DNA of 64,000 bases from Lobosporangium transversale (Eukaryota; Mortierellomycota; Mortierellomycetes; Mortierellales; Mortierellaceae): contig NW_019029062.1 in assembly GCF_002105155.1 (NCBI RefSeq), forward strand, positions 1-64,000, in the 5' to 3' direction. Positions within the stretch are counted from its first letter, which is position 1. The number at the start of each line of letters is the position of its first letter. The notes beneath the pieces were generated by a model that ran no database searches, was not told where the DNA came from, and saw only the letters and a list, made by a program, of their open reading frames with translations. Shown here in pieces: positions 13,019-24,500 of the stretch. Both the position numbers and the translations under genes were made by a program.

Positions 13019-14403
13019 TTATGCGACCATCAACGGCCAGTATATAGAGCTCGTGGCATCACCATAAAGCGATGGATTTGTCATTGGTCCTAATAATACA
13101 CCAAACGAAACCATTCCGAGGAGAAACGAAAAGTATATCCATTTCTTCCAATGTCCATAAAGCTGAATATCGGAGAGATCTGGTAACCCCATCATATTAC
13201 AGAATATATGACTTAAACAGGGCCCTAAAATATTTGAAGTTCTCAGGAACAGGAACGTAGCAAACCAACCAAACAAGGATGTATAGGTCAACTGTAGTAG
13301 TGCCACCATGATTGATTGTACAAGTGCTTGGCGCGTTCGACCATTTTTGACATAGGACTCGTATGCATGATGTAAATGAGCTAAAGTAATATGAAGATTC
13401 TCTGTAAGAAAACGCATTGCAAGCCAATAAATACAAATATTAATGAGAAGCAACTGAGAATCCTCCGATCATTACTCACCTATTCCAAAAACAAGCGAAA
13501 GACCAAACACCATGGCATTCACTGAGGCTCCAGAACAAGCAGCAATTGCGACCATACAAGCTCTGAAAACATGTTCTTCAGAAATAGGTCCCTATGACAG
13601 CAAACATTCAATTGATATCAGACCGTCTTTTTTTTTTTTTTTTTTTTTTTCCTCCATTGCAAGAGCCTCCTTCCTTATATTTTTTTTTCCCTCTTCAAGT
13701 ATGGTCGTTTCTCCTTACCACAATATAGTTACGAATACCTATCCACTCTTTGAAGTGACACCAATGAGCTGTCCATTGAAATTGAGATTGGAATGGAAGC
13801 TCCTTGTTAAGGAACATCTTGAACAGTGGACCAAGGAACAAAATCGCCACCAATGCCACTGGCATAAACAAATGGCTTAACAGTTTGATTGGATTTGATG
13901 GGATCATAATGCCAAGAAGTCGAAGAAAAATATTGAACCTTGCTGCGAATGTCTATCTCAGTTTAGTAAGATAGACATATTCGACCTTTGTAAGTAAAAA
14001 AAGATAAATCAAAGAGCATAAAAGGCATGAGAGACAATATACAATTAAAAAAGTGAAATATCTTTTTTTTTTCTTTCTTTCTTTCTTTCTTTCATTCTTT
14101 TACCAGCTCTGATGAAAGGACTCCAGTATATGAAAAGACAAACCAAAGGTAAATGGGGACGAGAATCATAGTCAAAATAGTGCCCTTGACCCTTTGCTGG
14201 ATCACTAGTGGATGGTCTCTGCCCAATCTACGTCTCAGAGATTGATATTCTGGTGAAGACCTATTGATCTCTTTATCCTTGACCCTTGAGTTATCGCCTG
14301 GGATAGGAAACAAGTAGAGCGAGCCTACAAACAGGAGTGTGAAAAGAACACAAGAGATTCCTGCCAGCCATGGCGGAATGAATTGTTGATGAAACAACTC
14401 CAT
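13019..14403 (-). CDS. RCE1: CAAX prenyl protease 2 (Rce1, type II CAAX endopeptidase), 342 aa
   Basis: Four exons: 14403-14104, 13952-13719, 13591-13480 and 13401-13019. All junctions are GT-AG and the frame closes. Rce1 is an ER-membrane intramembrane protease that removes the -AAX tripeptide from prenylated CAAX proteins such as Ras and the a-factor type pheromones. The conserved glutamate motif is in GPISEEHVFRACM (Glu183-Glu184) and is split from the preceding helix by intron 2. The first conserved histidine lies in AHLHHAYE (about residues 224-227) and the second in SHIFCNMMG, in the last exon. Seven or so hydrophobic segments are visible. The size is close to other fungal Rce1 proteins. 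The gene is transcribed away from the palindrome that begins 322 bp upstream of its start codon. Confidence 0.88.
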
Positions 14404-14724
14404 GGATGTTTCTTTGTTTTATAAAGAATTATAGAACTTTGTTCTTGAAGAGTTGTGAGATGAGTGAAGTGGAACGCGTGTAGATGAGTTGCATCGCTGA
14501 ATCCTACTTTCGTGTAACATGATCCGTGGCTTAACTTTTTTTATTATTTGAAACAAAAAAAGAATAGGCGCGGCATTTGTCCGTGATTATTAGATGGTAT
14601 CTGCCACTCTGGGCTCTAACCCAAAACCTCCCAATACTTAGAAAGACCCTATATGTCCCAAGCTCTGCAGGATCAGCTTTATGGTTAACAAAAGTAATGC
14701 TGCCTGGATGTTGATTCAAGGCGT
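14404..14724. other. RCE1 upstream region between the gene and the palindrome
   Basis: About 320 bp that must include the RCE1 promoter. A minus-strand open frame across 14531-14719 has no family resemblance that I trust. On the plus strand an ATG at 14594 is followed by GTATCT. It could be a stranded start exon of the eL8 gene that now lies beyond the palindrome, but this is speculative. Confidence 0.35.
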
Positions 14725-15246
14725 GAGTCCCCTTAGATACTCAAGTTAGCCAAATATGCGACACCCTTAAACAAAAAATAAAAGTTATTTCCATACAAGT
14801 CATGTGGGTCATGTGAGGCAAAATATATATGGAAGTTCACTCTAACCTGTCTCCAAGTCCATAATCGTATGGGAAAACCAGTTCTCATATATAAAAATCA
14901 TTCAAATGAACCTCAACCCAAACTGAACTTTGGATAATGTCAAAAGACACTAATATAAAGCGATCTAGGGTAGTAATTGAAGTTTCTGAAGAAATTGAGT
15001 ATCCGTAGTGACATAAAAACCGACTTTGGAAACCAAGTGTAGCTTGGTAGATACTTGCTTAAAAAAATGTTTCGTTGAAATTAGTAAAAAAAGCAGAGCT
15101 CTATGATAAAACCTTCAAACTTCACCATATTCAATGCTGAATCCAACTGTGGTATTTTTACAGCGACTTAGTTTACAAAAATAACCATCCTAACTGTTTA
15201 AAGATGGATGAGAGACTATAAATTCCAGAAATTACTCTATTTAGAA

Positions 15247-17662
15247 TCATAGCATGTCTATCAGGGGCCCTCTCAAGGACATCATGTATGATGTGGAGTG
15301 GTGGGTCTGGGTTATCCTTATGAACTTGATCAAAAGATACATATGTCTGCAGGGGCGCTGAGAATACATAAAGTACTGACAGTTACATCTTGAGATAGTT
15401 TCATTCGTGCCAACCACGAAATAATATCCGCCAGATACGGAGAACGAGCGCACACAGTAAACGATTCGGTCTCCCACTTGCTGCTCGTGAACAATGCGCT
15501 GTGGAAGGTCTTCTAGACCATCTAGAAATTTTCTTTGGTGAAAGTCATCTCTCTCGCCTTTTAAATGTCGCCCATAGGGTCGCATAGTCTGCATTGGCAT
15601 CATTTGGTAAAACTCATCTACATCATGAGTTAAGATATAAACCAATCTATCTCCCCTGCAGTTTGTATAACCTCGTAAGAAGTGCGACTTAAGGTGGTTA
15701 TGCCAGGACTCGACGTAATTGTTAGTATCCATCCCGGCATAAAACTTTCCCATACGATAACATTTCATCCACCTTCTCCTTCGGTCTTTACTGAGGTAGC
15801 GTTCTCTAAAATAATTCCAGACTTTGCCCTCATTATGATCCTGCCATTTCAACTCGAATTCTGAAATAAGAGTCTCAGCTTGCGTATGGTTTGGATTAAA
15901 CAAAATTCTACGGAGCTCTCCCATCGCTTCCTCCCTCAACTCCTTAGCAGCCTTGTCTTGCGTTGCACGGATATCATTTCGAAGCTTGGTGCTCCAAGCT
16001 TTCATAACATGCCATAGACATAAATGAACTGTGACTGAGTCTCCAAACGCCAATCGGATTGCTTTGTATTCTGCTCGAGCATCATCAGTGGTGATGTATT
16101 CAGGAGAGCCAATGGTTTCTCTGATATGTTTCAAGCATTTTGCCAACGGTACATGGCTATGATCGTTCGTAAGCAAGAAGGCAACTGGGATAGCACTCAG
16201 ACTTTGTGGGTTCCGCACAATTATGGTGTAAAGCTCGTGTTTAGAGCGATTTGTTCCATGCGTTGAATATAGCCCAATGTGTTTAAAATTGGATCCATAA
16301 ACTGATTTCTGGAACGGCGACATAAACCCATATGCAAACCTTGCATGATTCACCCCGTCTATTACGATGTGGTAGTCGAGCATGAATACAGTGAAGCCCT
16401 TGTCCTTTAGTTTGCCCATCCAGAGCCTCTTCGAGACTAAGTCATTCTTTTCAAGCTGACTCTGTCCACTTGAATATTTATAATAAATATTGTACACATC
16501 TTCATACTTCAGGACATGGTCACGCTGCAAAGACCCTCTCTGGTGTCGCGAGAATGCCTGGCTGCCAGACAGGTTTATCCTTGTCAGAATCTTTCTTGTA
16601 CAGAGACCTAAACGGACAAGGTTTCGAATTCGCGATTTTGTTTCTTCTGTCACTCTGAGATGTTGAAAGTTCTCGAGACTAGCAAGAGTATGCCCAGTGT
16701 GCTTGTAGTAATATATCACACGCAGCTGGTTCCTTTCACCTCTACTTGCGAACTCTTCTATATTGGGTTTTACGTCATGAACAATTAGTCTGGCTTTACA
16801 GCCTACTTTCTTGGTCGGTTTATAAACATTGCGAGTTTTCTTGGCTGGCCTCTCAAGTAGTTGATCTTGGTCAGTAATCTTTTTTTTGCGTGGGGCGCCT
16901 GCACAGTGGCAGAAATAAAGTTGAAATGAACGCAGTTTGCCTTTGCTATCATTGTCGTTGGTGATTTCAGAGTCTTCATTGTCTTCATTTCTACCATTTA
17001 TCTCAGAGTTGCCTTTATTCCAAATAAAAAAGTAATCGCTGCCATCTCGGTCCTTCCACAGTTCAAAGTCTCTTTTGTCCACATAGAATACGTGCGGCAA
17101 ATAATCGTAATCCTGTTTCTTAATCCCGAGGCCATCAACAATATCCCTAATCTTAGTCTCTGGGACCATCAACTCAATCCAAGAGTATTCTTGTAGCTGC
17201 GTAGACACAATTGTGGAAGCCAGACTGATTGCACGAGCCTCCTTATCTTGACTCAACCTCGATATATCCTCTACTTCTTCTACGTTATTTTCAGATGGCG
17301 CCTCAACGAAAGTTTTCTTAAGAGATTCTGTTGCGAGATCATTCCCAGAGGTGTTGTCTTCACCGGATGGTTCAACTGGCCCCCACACTATTTCTGGCTC
17401 GGAATCTGACACATCTGAAGAATAGTCTTCACCATCATCACAGTCGTGCTCTTCAGGATCCGTATCAACATCGGTAGCTTCATCGTGATCGTAGAATTCG
17501 AAGCCTGGCTCAAGGACCTCTTCAGTTGCATCCTCACCGTTACTCGAGGCAACTAAGGTATCAGTAGTGAGGACCTATAGCTTGCATTAAGAAAAATAAA
17601 TAATTATAAGCTAATGAACTAATCAAAATAGCTAGCATGTCCGTGATATTTATAAATACCAT
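15247..17662 (-). CDS. MULE-type (Mutator-like) DDE transposase, left-arm copy, about 776 aa
   Basis: Identical to the right-arm copy, where the evidence is given in full. The main exon is 17575-15247, and a start ATG at 17662-17660 is joined to it by a small intron. It contains the MULE transposase domain and a C-terminal SWIM zinc finger. In the first catalytic motif the expected Asp is a Tyr (codon 16269-16267). The gene is transcribed outward, away from the spacer and toward RCE1. Its stop codon is about 520 bp from the outer terminus. Confidence 0.8.
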
Positions 17663-17805
17663 TATGGAAAGGACGGCTAATTTTATCTATCTCAGAGAGA
17701 AGGAAGACAAAGAGTTAGAAATGAAGCAGGCTAATTTGAATTTACGCGTTTTTTTTTTTTTTTTTTCAAAATATACAACTAGCACAGAACTCTATTTAAA
17801 TTTCT

Positions 17806-19912
17806 TCATATTCTCATCGATGGCCTGATAGAGTTCCGAAGGAGGAAGAATGACTTAGAATAGAACCCTGCCATCCCAAGAACAAACCTCGAAGGCAAGC
17901 ATGGCAAATAAAAGCTTTCCATGCAGCCTCGTTTTGCGGTCCACCGCCCGCCTGCTTAATATCATCCTGACTTATACCTAGCCTATGGGCTTCGATAGTG
18001 CCAGCATGACGGCCCCCATGAGTTTTCCTAGGACTGTTGACATTGCGCTGATCATAAAGGGCTTCCACAGTACGATAAGTTGGTTGAGAGGCGAGACTTT
18101 TTGTCCTCTCTTTATTGCCCGGAATGACCTTGAGTTGGACGAAGTCAGAACTGCTAATTGACTTTACGACGTCTTTAATTTGAAGGCTCTTGGATTTTTC
18201 GTGATCCGAGCCCTTGTGATGAAAGATGATATTAGGATAATAGAAAGTAGAACAAGAAAAGAATGTTAATATAATCCATTCATCATTACTACAACACAAT
18301 AAAGAAAAAAAATGAAATTAGAAAAAAAAAAAAAAAAAAAAAAAAAGACAGCATGATAAAGTTGAAATTGAGAACTTACTTGCCAAAGTTGATACATGTA
18401 AAAGGCAAAAGCACTAAAGACGCATCTACGTACATCTTCATGTCGCAATGCACACGCATATTATTCTTGTTGGTCTTACCCTTGTTAATTTTGAAGGTGA
18501 GCCCAATCGGTTGTTGTCCTCCTTCAGTTCTTTGTGTAATGATGGTGCTGAAGCAATCCGCAAAGTTTAAGTTTCAAAGATCCTCATCCCGAAGCAGCAT
18601 ATTATGCCGTGCAGTTAGACAGAACATGTCCCGATAATTAGTATCATACTCACGCGCTCGCATGTTTGGCGAATGTCTTTCCTTCGTCCAAAGTCCCATC
18701 AATATACTGTGGAACTGCACGGGGGTGTAAGAATCTCGAAGTGTACAGCCTGCTTCACGCCTGCCACCCGATCGAACGACATGAGTGTGAAGACTCTCTA
18801 TATGCTGGATAAGGATGGTTTGGAGTAGCTTCATTTGAGATGGCGAAAGATCCCAACTCACATCGTTTCGCTCGGCCTGTAGTGAATGGATTCGAATCAG
18901 GGCCTTTTTAGCCATCTTTATAGTCTCAGTACCGAGTGATACCGATACGGTTTTTTTACCAGTTTTATCGACTGGAGCAGCTTCTATTACTATGTCAAAG
19001 GCCAACGGCGAGGAGAATATGGGGAGAGAGGAAGTTTCGATAAAAACGATATAATACTAACAGAATGTCGACATTACTATGTCGTCATATACGCGGCACC
19101 TTAAATAATACACAGTTGCTCGACATACTTTCGACTAGGCTAACCCCGTGTATAGCCGAAGAATCCTCCTCAGCGGCAAGGTGCGTACGGAAATCTGCTC
19201 CTGGTTTAGTGCGCTTGAGTATAGTCTTCTTGAGGATGACTTCTCGAAAAAAACAAACGACTTTATCCTGTGAGTCCACCAGATATAGGGCACGACCATC
19301 TTTATCTTCATACCGTTCGCGATATTTCTCACAAAATGCCTGTTTAGCACATTAAGGGCCCATGTCAAGAATGATTTATTAGATGGAGTTGTTAATATTA
19401 TAGACCCTCTGGCTAGTTGATAGCATTAGAGGAAAATACGAATACCCTGTTAAATTTTATCCGTTACATACCTTCCACAGACGATAGGTGGGCTGATATG
19501 AGGCAAGCGTTTTTGGTTTAATCCCTGAGCAGTCATTCATGTCATCAACGGATCGTTCCTCAGCATCCGGGGGGTCCTGACTCTGATACTCGGAAACATA
19601 TTGCAAAGGTATCGACCTGTCAAGCGATTGATCTAGCCTGACCGCGGGTTCGGCGGGCAAAGATTGATACGGACGCGGATGTAGCTGACTTCTTGACTTT
19701 ATAAGTTGCTGTTGTGGTGCTTGCGATGCGTTCTTAGGACGTCCTCTGGAACGCTTAAGTGATGGGGAAAGCGGTAGCGGTGGTATTTCTACATCTAAGG
19801 ACGGTGCAGCTGTGAGGACATTGGAAGACGCCATTGTAGACACCGTGGCTGACCCTAGGCTTGACCCTGGCAGCATCCGTTCCTCTGAAAAGAATCCAAA
19901 TTCCTTTTCCAT
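17806..19912 (-). pseudogene. Crypton/Ndc10-type tyrosine recombinase, left-arm copy, broken
   Basis: Mirror image of the right-arm pseudogene, with the same lesions. The in-frame TGA is at 18576-18574. One frameshift is near 18457-18463, and a second near 17945-17952 separates the HxxR region from the segment with the putative catalytic Tyr. Because both arms share all three lesions, the gene was already dead before the arms were duplicated or homogenised. Confidence 0.75.
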
Positions 19913-20316
19913 TTTTGCTTTTTGAAAAAAATAAAAATAAAAAATCGACTTCTCTAAGATTAACTCTGCGAAATGACAAAAGTCAGAGAAATGAGAAGTC
20001 GATTGCTGAATGCTACGGCTAAAGCAGAATGGCTTTGGGATCTCGACGCAACAAGAAGAGGATAATGTAGGCCGATGAAAGGATGGACAGAATAAAGAGA
20101 ATATCATACTTCATCTACAAGCACTGGACGCGCTTTTGACAAGCGAAAATAAAAAAAACTGGTAAGTGCGTTTACCAACTTTCTGTTCCCTTTTATGGAA
20201 ATTATAACAAAACCAAAGCATTTTCCTCTCCAAAAAGGCAGGAGTTTACAGAGACGCACTGTCCCCTGAAGAAACGAAAATAATTTCTGACACATAATTT
20301 TCAGGCACAGTAAATT

Positions 20317-20354
20317 GCCGTCTTTTTGCCGTCTTTTTGCCGTCTTCTGCCGTC
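20317..20354 (-). repeat. Phased GACGGC array, left arm
   Basis: Mirror copy of the four GACGGC units described for the right arm, lying about 90 bp from the inner terminus and upstream of the recombinase start codon. Confidence 0.8.
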
Positions 20355-20652
20355 CTCGATTTTCTTTGACTAGTTCTGTTGGTCCCCCCCATGTGTCTTC
20401 TGTGAGGCTATCACCTTGGTATTTCCAGTGGAGCTGAGCCATTTATGAGGCCCAAGGAAGCCCTCACTGGGAGCTGTCTGGGGCCTTTTATTTTATCATT
20501 ATTTTTAAAAAAACAGAAAAAACAGAAAAAACAGAAAAAACAGGAAAAAAAATTAATTTTTCTTAGACACTTTCTTGATCCATCACTTTATTATAGCAAA
20601 CACAGAACTTGCAAGGAGAAAATCGCCCAGCAGTTGGCAGGGGCAATAATCA

Positions 20653-21403
20653 TGACAGGGAAACTGGCGTACCTGGTATTGAAGGCTGAAGTCTATGGGC
20701 GGTCCCCGACAGAAGACAATCATGGCTTTGACAAAGTGAAGCCTTTGAGGCAAGATGTGAAAGTCTCCATTCTAGACCACGACAACAGCCAAAAACTTAT
20801 CATTGGTACCTTGACATGGAGTGCTTTAGTAGCAGCTTCTGTTGAGCTAATGTCTGGCCAAATTGAGGTAGGAGCCAGTAACAACAAAGCCAACATAACA
20901 AGGACAGCCACCATTTGGGGAAGGAAAGATTGGAAAAATAATATCCTTGTAGAGAGGCAGCTCCGTTCCAAGTTTGATAAAGAGTCTACTTACTCGGAAT
21001 GTGCTTCTATATTTTTTCTGTTTGCGGATTGGAAGTGCCATCCCATAACTGTTTTCCAGTTGGCGAATTATTACCAAGGCAATGGCATGAATGGGGTAAG
21101 AGCGGCAACTATGATCTTTAGCAAGCTGCTTCAAACAAGAAGCATTGAAAAGTCATTCTGGAAGAGCTGGTGGGTGACAAACAGATGCAAGGAGCGGAAA
21201 CCACTATGCACCTTATAAAAAGCCTTCTGAATCTGGTTCCCGAAAACAGTAGGACATTGGACTTAGTTGGAAACAATGCAGCAAGCGCCATACTAAGGCT
21301 CCTGGCGGACAGTCTCTGCAAACCCATCGGCACTAATAATTTACAAAAGGTTGTCCCATCAATCCAAGCTAGGATTAACACTCTTTTATATAACGATCAC
21401 TAG
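20653..21403 (+). pseudogene. Unrecognised protein fragment in the palindrome spacer, frameshifted
   Basis: The only protein-like sequence in the unique 1.27-kb centre. From an ATG at 20653 (MTGKLAYLVLKAEVYG) it reads for about 190 codons, then runs into Trp/Lys/Arg-rich nonsense. Coding character continues in another frame from about 21155 (ILEELVGDKQMQGAETT) to a stop at 21401-21403. A single-base frameshift near 21145-21160 would join them into a protein of about 250 residues. Composition is that of a globular protein, and I recognise no domain. Both arms' genes are transcribed away from it. It may be captured host sequence or the remnant of the insertion target. Upstream of it (20500-20560) is a repetitive ACAGAAAAA tract. 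Confidence 0.45.
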
Positions 21404-21716
21404 TAAATCATACATAGAGAGGTCCAAGCCCATGCTGTGCCAAACCGCAGTATTCAATAGCTCGTTCCAAGGGATGCAGACATGAAGCTCAGACTTCAGC
21501 GTGGAGCCAATCTTGGCCAAAAATCTACCTTGTCCTTCCCACGCCGTACAGCGCCGAAACATGCTCGAGCCGCGACCCTGTTGGGCGGTTGTAAGGATCC
21601 ATTCCTTCTTCTTCTTCTAGGATCTACTCGACATTTAATAAAATGATTCCCCTATTTATTGCACAGCGAAAAACTGCTAAATATTATGACGCACATCAAC
21701 TTATTGGATATAATCA
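21404..21716. other. Right part of the palindrome spacer
   Basis: About 310 bp of unique sequence between the broken reading frame and the right arm. It includes a TTC-rich stretch (CCTTCTTCTTCTTC at about 21604) and AT-rich DNA next to the arm. No gene seen. Confidence 0.4.
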
Positions 21717-21808
21717 ATAAATGGGTCAGCCCCACTGGAAATACCAAGGTGATAGCCTCACAGAAGACACATGGGGGGGACCAACAGAACTAGTCAAAGA
21801 AAATCGAG

Positions 21809-21846
21809 GACGGCAGAAGACGGCAAAAAGACGGCAAAAAGACGGC
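21809..21846 (+). repeat. Phased GACGGC array, right arm
   Basis: Four copies of GACGGC start at 21809, 21819, 21830 and 21841, so they are spaced 10, 11 and 11 bp, about one turn of B-DNA. The last copies are joined by AAAAA. They lie about 90-130 bp from the inner terminus of the arm and upstream of the recombinase gene. This layout resembles a cooperative protein-binding array, perhaps for the recombinase or transposase. Function is inferred only. Confidence 0.75.
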
Positions 21847-22250
21847 AATTTACTGTGCCTGAAAATTATGTGTCAGAAATTATTTTCGTTTCTTCAGGGG
21901 ACAGTGCGTCTCTGTAAACTCCTGCCTTTTTGGAGAGGAAAATGCTTTGGTTTTGTTATAATTTCCATAAAAGGGAACAGAAAGTTGGTAAACGCACTTA
22001 CCAGTTTTTTTTATTTTCGCTTGTCAAAAGCGCGTCCAGTGCTTGTAGATGAAGTATGATATTCTCTTTATTCTGTCCATCCTTTCATCGGCCTACATTA
22101 TCCTCTTCTTGTTGCGTCGAGATCCCAAAGCCATTCTGCTTTAGCCGTAGCATTCAGCAATCGACTTCTCATTTCTCTGACTTTTGTCATTTCGCAGAGT
22201 TAATCTTAGAGAAGTCGATTTTTTATTTTTATTTTTTTCAAAAAGCAAAA

Positions 22251-24357
22251 ATGGAAAAGGAATTTGGATTCTTTTCAGAGGAACGGATGCTGCCAGGGTC
22301 AAGCCTAGGGTCAGCCACGGTGTCTACAATGGCGTCTTCCAATGTCCTCACAGCTGCACCGTCCTTAGATGTAGAAATACCACCGCTACCGCTTTCCCCA
22401 TCACTTAAGCGTTCCAGAGGACGTCCTAAGAACGCATCGCAAGCACCACAACAGCAACTTATAAAGTCAAGAAGTCAGCTACATCCGCGTCCGTATCAAT
22501 CTTTGCCCGCCGAACCCGCGGTCAGGCTAGATCAATCGCTTGACAGGTCGATACCTTTGCAATATGTTTCCGAGTATCAGAGTCAGGACCCCCCGGATGC
22601 TGAGGAACGATCCGTTGATGACATGAATGACTGCTCAGGGATTAAACCAAAAACGCTTGCCTCATATCAGCCCACCTATCGTCTGTGGAAGGTATGTAAC
22701 GGATAAAATTTAACAGGGTATTCGTATTTTCCTCTAATGCTATCAACTAGCCAGAGGGTCTATAATATTAACAACTCCATCTAATAAATCATTCTTGACA
22801 TGGGCCCTTAATGTGCTAAACAGGCATTTTGTGAGAAATATCGCGAACGGTATGAAGATAAAGATGGTCGTGCCCTATATCTGGTGGACTCACAGGATAA
22901 AGTCGTTTGTTTTTTTCGAGAAGTCATCCTCAAGAAGACTATACTCAAGCGCACTAAACCAGGAGCAGATTTCCGTACGCACCTTGCCGCTGAGGAGGAT
23001 TCTTCGGCTATACACGGGGTTAGCCTAGTCGAAAGTATGTCGAGCAACTGTGTATTATTTAAGGTGCCGCGTATATGACGACATAGTAATGTCGACATTC
23101 TGTTAGTATTATATCGTTTTTATCGAAACTTCCTCTCTCCCCATATTCTCCTCGCCGTTGGCCTTTGACATAGTAATAGAAGCTGCTCCAGTCGATAAAA
23201 CTGGTAAAAAAACCGTATCGGTATCACTCGGTACTGAGACTATAAAGATGGCTAAAAAGGCCCTGATTCGAATCCATTCACTACAGGCCGAGCGAAACGA
23301 TGTGAGTTGGGATCTTTCGCCATCTCAAATGAAGCTACTCCAAACCATCCTTATCCAGCATATAGAGAGTCTTCACACTCATGTCGTTCGATCGGGTGGC
23401 AGGCGTGAAGCAGGCTGTACACTTCGAGATTCTTACACCCCCGTGCAGTTCCACAGTATATTGATGGGACTTTGGACGAAGGAAAGACATTCGCCAAACA
23501 TGCGAGCGCGTGAGTATGATACTAATTATCGGGACATGTTCTGTCTAACTGCACGGCATAATATGCTGCTTCGGGATGAGGATCTTTGAAACTTAAACTT
23601 TGCGGATTGCTTCAGCACCATCATTACACAAAGAACTGAAGGAGGACAACAACCGATTGGGCTCACCTTCAAAATTAACAAGGGTAAGACCAACAAGAAT
23701 AATATGCGTGTGCATTGCGACATGAAGATGTACGTAGATGCGTCTTTAGTGCTTTTGCCTTTTACATGTATCAACTTTGGCAAGTAAGTTCTCAATTTCA
23801 ACTTTATCATGCTGTCTTTTTTTTTTTTTTTTTTTTTTTTTCTAATTTCATTTTTTTTCTTTATTGTGTTGTAGTAATGATGAATGGATTATATTAACAT
23901 TCTTTTCTTGTTCTACTTTCTATTATCCTAATATCATCTTTCATCACAAGGGCTCGGATCACGAAAAATCCAAGAGCCTTCAAATTAAAGACGTCGTAAA
24001 GTCAATTAGCAGTTCTGACTTCGTCCAACTCAAGGTCATTCCGGGCAATAAAGAGAGGACAAAAAGTCTCGCCTCTCAACCAACTTATCGTACTGTGGAA
24101 GCCCTTTATGATCAGCGCAATGTCAACAGTCCTAGGAAAACTCATGGGGGCCGTCATGCTGGCACTATCGAAGCCCATAGGCTAGGTATAAGTCAGGATG
24201 ATATTAAGCAGGCGGGCGGTGGACCGCAAAACGAGGCTGCATGGAAAGCTTTTATTTGCCATGCTTGCCTTCGAGGTTTGTTCTTGGGATGGCAGGGTTC
24301 TATTCTAAGTCATTCTTCCTCCTTCGGAACTCTATCAGGCCATCGATGAGAATATGA
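22251..24357 (+). pseudogene. Crypton/Ndc10-type tyrosine recombinase, right-arm copy, broken
   Basis: Exon 1 is 22251-22691 (MEKEFGFFSEERMLPGSS; Ser/Pro-rich, ending ASYQPTYRLWK). Exon 2 is 22824-23034 (AFCEKYRERYEDKDG, LVDSQDKVVCFFREVILKK), the core-binding-like part. Exon 3 is 23174-23783 and exon 4 runs to 24357. The LRDSYTPVQFH and RHNMLLRDEDL blocks supply the first active-site Arg, KTHGGRHAG supplies the HxxR motif, and CMESFYLPCLPSRFVLGMAG supplies the putative nucleophile Tyr. This order is that of fungal Ndc10-like recombinases of Crypton elements. It is broken by a TGA at 23587-23589 (probably from CGA), a frameshift near 23700-23706 (the frame must change to read RHEDVRRCVFSAFAFYMYQL), and a 1-nt loss at about 24211-24218 between HxxR and Tyr. 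The exon 3/4 boundary, in a 25-nt T run region, is uncertain. Confidence 0.75.
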
Positions 24358-24500
24358 AGAAATTTAAATAGAGTTCTGTGCTAGTTGTATATTTTGAAAA
24401 AAAAAAAAAAAAAACGCGTAAATTCAAATTAGCCTGCTTCATTTCTAACTCTTTGTCTTCCTTCTCTCTGAGATAGATAAAATTAGCCGTCCTTTCCATA

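Larger units (their letters stand above)
14725..20446 (-). repeat. Left arm of the giant inverted repeat (5,722 bp)
   Basis: Reading from the inner end outward, the arm holds a phased GACGGC array, a tyrosine recombinase pseudogene, a MULE transposase gene and about 520 bp of untranslated outer end. The sequence after the transposase stop, 14725-15246, has no open frame of interest. It has AT-rich stretches and the GAGTCCCC terminus. Confidence 0.9.

Noticed and set aside
14616-14650. tRNA-like stretch (GGGCTCTAACCC context) upstream of RCE1
   Set aside because: No full cloverleaf, A box or anticodon arm could be built by eye on either strand.
14725-14745. Target-site duplication flanking the palindrome
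   Set aside because: The 9-11 bp outside each outer end (TCAAGGCGT and CACATTGGC) do not match, so no duplication is claimed even though MULEs usually make one.
19457-20446. Open frame running from the inner end of the arm to the recombinase N-terminus as one longer protein
   Set aside because: The stretch before MEKEFGFF is low-complexity and lacks family character. The ATG at 22251 (mirror 19912) gives a start consistent with recombinase layout, so the upstream frame is treated as non-coding.
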